A stretch of DNA of 64,000 nt from an uncultured Pelagibacteraceae bacterium (lineage in GTDB: Bacteria > Pseudomonadota > Alphaproteobacteria > Pelagibacterales > Pelagibacteraceae): assembly GCA_902567235.1 (NCBI GenBank), contig CACFLX010000003.1, positions 43,298-107,297 of the forward strand, read 5' to 3'. The notes under the pieces were generated by a model, which worked only from the letters and a program-made list of their open reading frames with translations, did no database searches and was not told the origin of the DNA. Position 1 is the stretch's first letter. Each line of letters opens with the position of its first letter. This document shows, piece after piece, positions 61,777 to 64,000 of this stretch. A program made the translations under genes and the position numbers.

Positions 61777-62619
61777 ATGAAATATCACGAAATATTAAAT
61801 CAAGGTTCTAAAATATTAAAATTAAATAAAATTAAATCTTATAGTCTTGATAGTGAAATTTTATTATCATCTTTATTAAATGTTGATAGATCTCAATTAA
61901 TTATAAACCATAATAAAATAGTAAAAAATAATGAAAAAAAAATTTTTTTCTTTTTAATTAATAGGAGAAAAAAAAATGAACCAATATCATACATTACAGG
62001 TTATAAAGAATTTTGGAATAATAATTTTAAAGTTGATAAAAATGTTTTAATTCCAAGACCTGATACCGAAACTATTGTTGAACAGGTTTTAAGTTATCTA
62101 AGGCCTCAAAGTACTAAAAAAATTTTGGATATTGGAACAGGCTCTGGATGTATAATAATTTCAATACTTAAAGAGAGAAAAAAATGTAAAGGAGTAGGCA
62201 TAGACATATCAAAAAATGCTATAAAATTAGCTAAATATAATGCAAAAATACAACACATTAAAAATAGAATTAATTTTTTTCATTCAGATATTGACAATTT
62301 TTTAACAGATAAATATGATTTAATTATATCTAATCCTCCTTACATTAAGCAGCATGAAATTAATGGTTTGGAAAAAGATATAAAAAACTATGAGCCTAGA
62401 GTTGCTTTAAATGGTGGAATAGATGGTTATTCAAAAATTAGGCTCACAATAAAAAAAAGCTCTGCTTTAATAAAAAAAAATGGCAAATTATTTTTAGAAA
62501 TTGGATCAAATCAAGTAATGGAAACTTTGAAGATATTAAAATTTAATGGTTTTTTTGTGAATAAAATTGTTAAAGATTTAGCAAATAAAAATAGGTGTGT
62601 TGTATCAACAAAAATATAG
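61777..62619 (+). CDS. prmC: Peptide chain release factor N5-glutamine methyltransferase
   Basis: Methylates Gln of the GGQ motif of RF1/RF2. 280 residues. N-terminal helical domain (~1-75) with EPISYITGYKEFW near 68-80, VLIPRPDTE near 90-98, SAM motif I ILDIGTGSGCIIISIL near 116-131, and the catalytic DLIISNPPYIK near 182-192. Directly follows prfA; the pair is conserved across bacteria. Confidence 0.96.
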   Translation: MKYHEILNQGSKILKLNKIKSYSLDSEILLSSLLNVDRSQLIINHNKIVKNNEKKIFFFLINRRKKNEPISYITGYKEFWNNNFKVDKNVLIPRPDTETIVEQVLSYLRPQSTKKILDIGTGSGCIIISILKERKKCKGVGIDISKNAIKLAKYNAKIQHIKNRINFFHSDIDNFLTDKYDLIISNPPYIKQHEINGLEKDIKNYEPRVALNGGIDGYSKIRLTIKKSSALIKKNGKLFLEIGSNQVMETLKILKFNGFFVNKIVKDLANKNRCVVSTKI

Positions 62620-62632
62620 ATAAAAATATTAG

Positions 62633-63034
62633 ATGAGAAATTATAAGAATAATTTTAGAAGAAATAGATACAAAAATCATTCTGATAGAAATAATCGAAG
62701 AAATGAAAATGGTTCTAAAATTATGAGTGATTTTCAAAATGGTTCAAATTTCATAAGAAAAAATGCAGGTAGAAATAACCATAATGCAAGCAATTTAGTT
62801 GAAAAGTATTCAAATCTTGCAAGAGAGGCATTATTGAATGGTGATAAAATTCTATCAGAAAATTATTTTCAACATGCTGAACATTTTATCAGAGTTTTAG
62901 AAGAAAAAGATGCACTAAATAGTAAAAATAATATTTCAAACGATTTAAATAAAGAAAAAACTGAAAAAGATCAAAAAAATATAAATAATATAGATCAAAA
63001 AATATCTGAACAATCAGTTAATTCAGAGAACTAA
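62633..63034 (+). CDS. DUF4167 family protein
   Basis: A 133-residue protein. N-terminal Arg/Asn-rich disordered stretch (RNYKNNFRRNRYKNHSDRN), then the conserved core NHNASNLVEKYSNLAREALLNGDKILSENYFQHAEHFIRVLEEKD near 50-95 (cited in parts: NLVEKYSNLAREAL and NYFQHAEHFIRVL), and an acidic/lysine tail. DUF4167 follows prmC in many alphaproteobacteria. The arginine-rich N-terminus and conserved helical hairpin suggest RNA or ribosome association, unproven. Ends overlapping the convergent M23 gene by 17 bases. Confidence 0.85.
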   Translation: MRNYKNNFRRNRYKNHSDRNNRRNENGSKIMSDFQNGSNFIRKNAGRNNHNASNLVEKYSNLAREALLNGDKILSENYFQHAEHFIRVLEEKDALNSKNNISNDLNKEKTEKDQKNINNIDQKISEQSVNSEN

Positions 63035-64000
63035 TTAATTTAGATTTTAAAACATTTAATTTAATCTTTTCTACCTCAAAAAGCTTTCTTTCTTCTCCTT
63101 TTAAAACTTTTCCAGATGGTAATTTTAATTTTTGCGAATTTACTTTTTTTCCATTAATAATTACCTCATAGTGTAAATGAGGACCAGTTGATAATCCGGT
63201 TGATCCAACATAGCCAATAATTTGACCTTGCTTAACTCTTTTTCCCTCCTTTATATTTCGAGCAAAGTTTTTTAAATGAGCATATACAGTTTCATATGTT
63301 GAATTATGTCTTATCTTTATACAATTACCACCACCCCCACACCATCTTGCTCTTATAATTTTACCATCACCAGATGCCATAACTGGAGTTCCCTCAGGTG
63401 CTGCAAAATCTGTTCCTCGATGCATTTTATTGTAACCTAAAATTGGATGTTTTCTCATACCAAAACTTGAGGATAACCTTGCTCCATTTATGGGTGTTTT
63501 CATTAAACTTTTTTTAATACTTTTACCTGCAGCGTCAAAATGTTCAAATCCATCTTTAGTTTTAAAAATATATAGATCGTTTTCTTTTCCTTGCAGAATT
63601 AAATTTGCATATAAAATATTTCCTGTATCTAAAATTTTTTGATTAGAGTCAGAAAAAGTTTCATAAATTATTTGAAACCTATCATTTTTCCAAATATCTC
63701 TTTGAAAATCAATTTGGAAACCATATACACGGGCAAATTCAATTATTATATTTGGTTGTATGCCTTCATTTATTGCACTAGAATATAAACTATTTGTAAT
63801 TTCAGACTCTTTAAAAACCACTTCTCTTTTTAAGTCTTTACTAACCTCTTTGAATTTGAATTGATTTAGATTATCAATTCTATAAAAAACATACTTTTTA
63901 GTCTTTGTTTGTTCAATCGATACTTCAACAATTTTGACTGAATTATTATTATCCATTTTAAAGGATATATTTTGCCCTTTGAACAATTTATTTATAAGTT
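63018..64000 (-). CDS. M23-family peptidoglycan endopeptidase, 5'-truncated
   Basis: Lysostaphin-type zinc metallopeptidase. The frame stays open past the last base of the window, and the first start-like codon inside (TTG at 63986) is not convincing, so the true N-terminus lies outside. The catalytic domain occupies the C-terminal ~160 residues: MRKHPILGYNKMHRGTDFAAPEGTPV (His and Asp ligands; KMHRGTDFAAP), ARWCGGGGNCIKIRHNS, and STGLSTGPHLHYEV (HxH). Of the MepM/NlpD kind that cleaves cross-links during cell-wall growth or division; periplasmic. Opposes the DUF4167 gene. Confidence 0.88.
   Translation of the reverse strand, partial: LINKLFKGQNISFKMDNNNSVKIVEVSIEQTKTKKYVFYRIDNLNQFKFKEVSKDLKREVVFKESEITNSLYSSAINEGIQPNIIIEFARVYGFQIDFQRDIWKNDRFQIIYETFSDSNQKILDTGNILYANLILQGKENDLYIFKTKDGFEHFDAAGKSIKKSLMKTPINGARLSSSFGMRKHPILGYNKMHRGTDFAAPEGTPVMASGDGKIIRARWCGGGGNCIKIRHNSTYETVYAHLKNFARNIKEGKRVKQGQIIGYVGSTGLSTGPHLHYEVIINGKKVNSQKLKLPSGKVLKGEERKLFEVEKIKLNVLKSKLISSLN

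Noticed and set aside
1..64000. CRISPR arrays, insertion sequences, rRNA genes
   Set aside because: No regularly spaced repeats, transposase motifs or rRNA-like sequence were seen on reading.

Overview
This window looks like the chromosome of a SAR11-type alphaproteobacterium (Pelagibacterales). The DNA is very AT-rich, the proteins are lysine-, asparagine- and isoleucine-rich, and genes abut or overlap by a few bases almost everywhere. The conserved gene order is alphaproteobacterial (rpmH-rnpA-yidD-yidC-argB-HAD-dapD-dapE; dcd/murA-DUF2948-hisD-infA; trxA-folC-accD-trpA-trpB-trpF; cycM-kdsB-pheA-ffs-dnaX-ybaB-recR; ubiG/lysC; prfA-prmC-DUF4167). GcrA and a single short hisG with hisZ point the same way. 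I see no insertion sequence, prophage, CRISPR array or rRNA operon. No gene-free stretch exceeds about 230 bases.

Layout. Positions 1-5818 (minus strand): a ribosomal L34/RNase P/membrane-insertase cluster running into arginine and lysine/diaminopimelate biosynthesis. 5904-14613 (mostly plus): a VTT membrane protein, tRNA-Thr, dcd, murA, hisD, infA, tRNA-Phe, a cold-shock protein, then tRNA-His directly followed by hisS-hisZ-hisG. 14610-24081 (minus): accessory DNA. It holds a small secreted protein and a tightly coupled nine-gene operon headed by a sigma-32-like factor that encodes a NurA-like nuclease and a HerA-like hexameric ATPase plus six small unknown proteins (15252-21010). Upstream of that lies a separate two-gene unit with an OLD/SMC-like ATPase and an unknown partner (21102-24081), resembling a defence module. 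24173-27552 (plus): rmuC, a PD-(D/E)XK exonuclease and exonuclease I, in the place beside trxA where addAB commonly lies in relatives.

27619-40381: trxA, then a long minus-strand run of folC, accD, trpA/B/F, pyrF, ihfB, rpsA, cmk, aroA, lptB, lptC, kdsD and rnd. 40396-49836: an NDUFA9-like protein, gcrA, an ABC-2 permease, argD-argF, membrane cytochrome c, kdsB-pheA, the SRP RNA and dnaX-ybaB-recR. 49842-64000: glcB, accA (with an unusual membrane tail), secA, argJ, DUF1178, ubiG, lysC, ispG, prfA-prmC, DUF4167 and an M23 peptidase that runs off the end.

The most interesting part is the sigma-headed HerA-NurA operon and its ATPase neighbour. Three RNA genes also carry departures from near-universal features: tRNA-His with A73 and G1:U72, tRNA-Phe with altered positions 18 and 55, and an SRP RNA whose tetraloop reads UAAC instead of GGAA. 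All functions are assigned by reading motifs and gene order; no database search was run.
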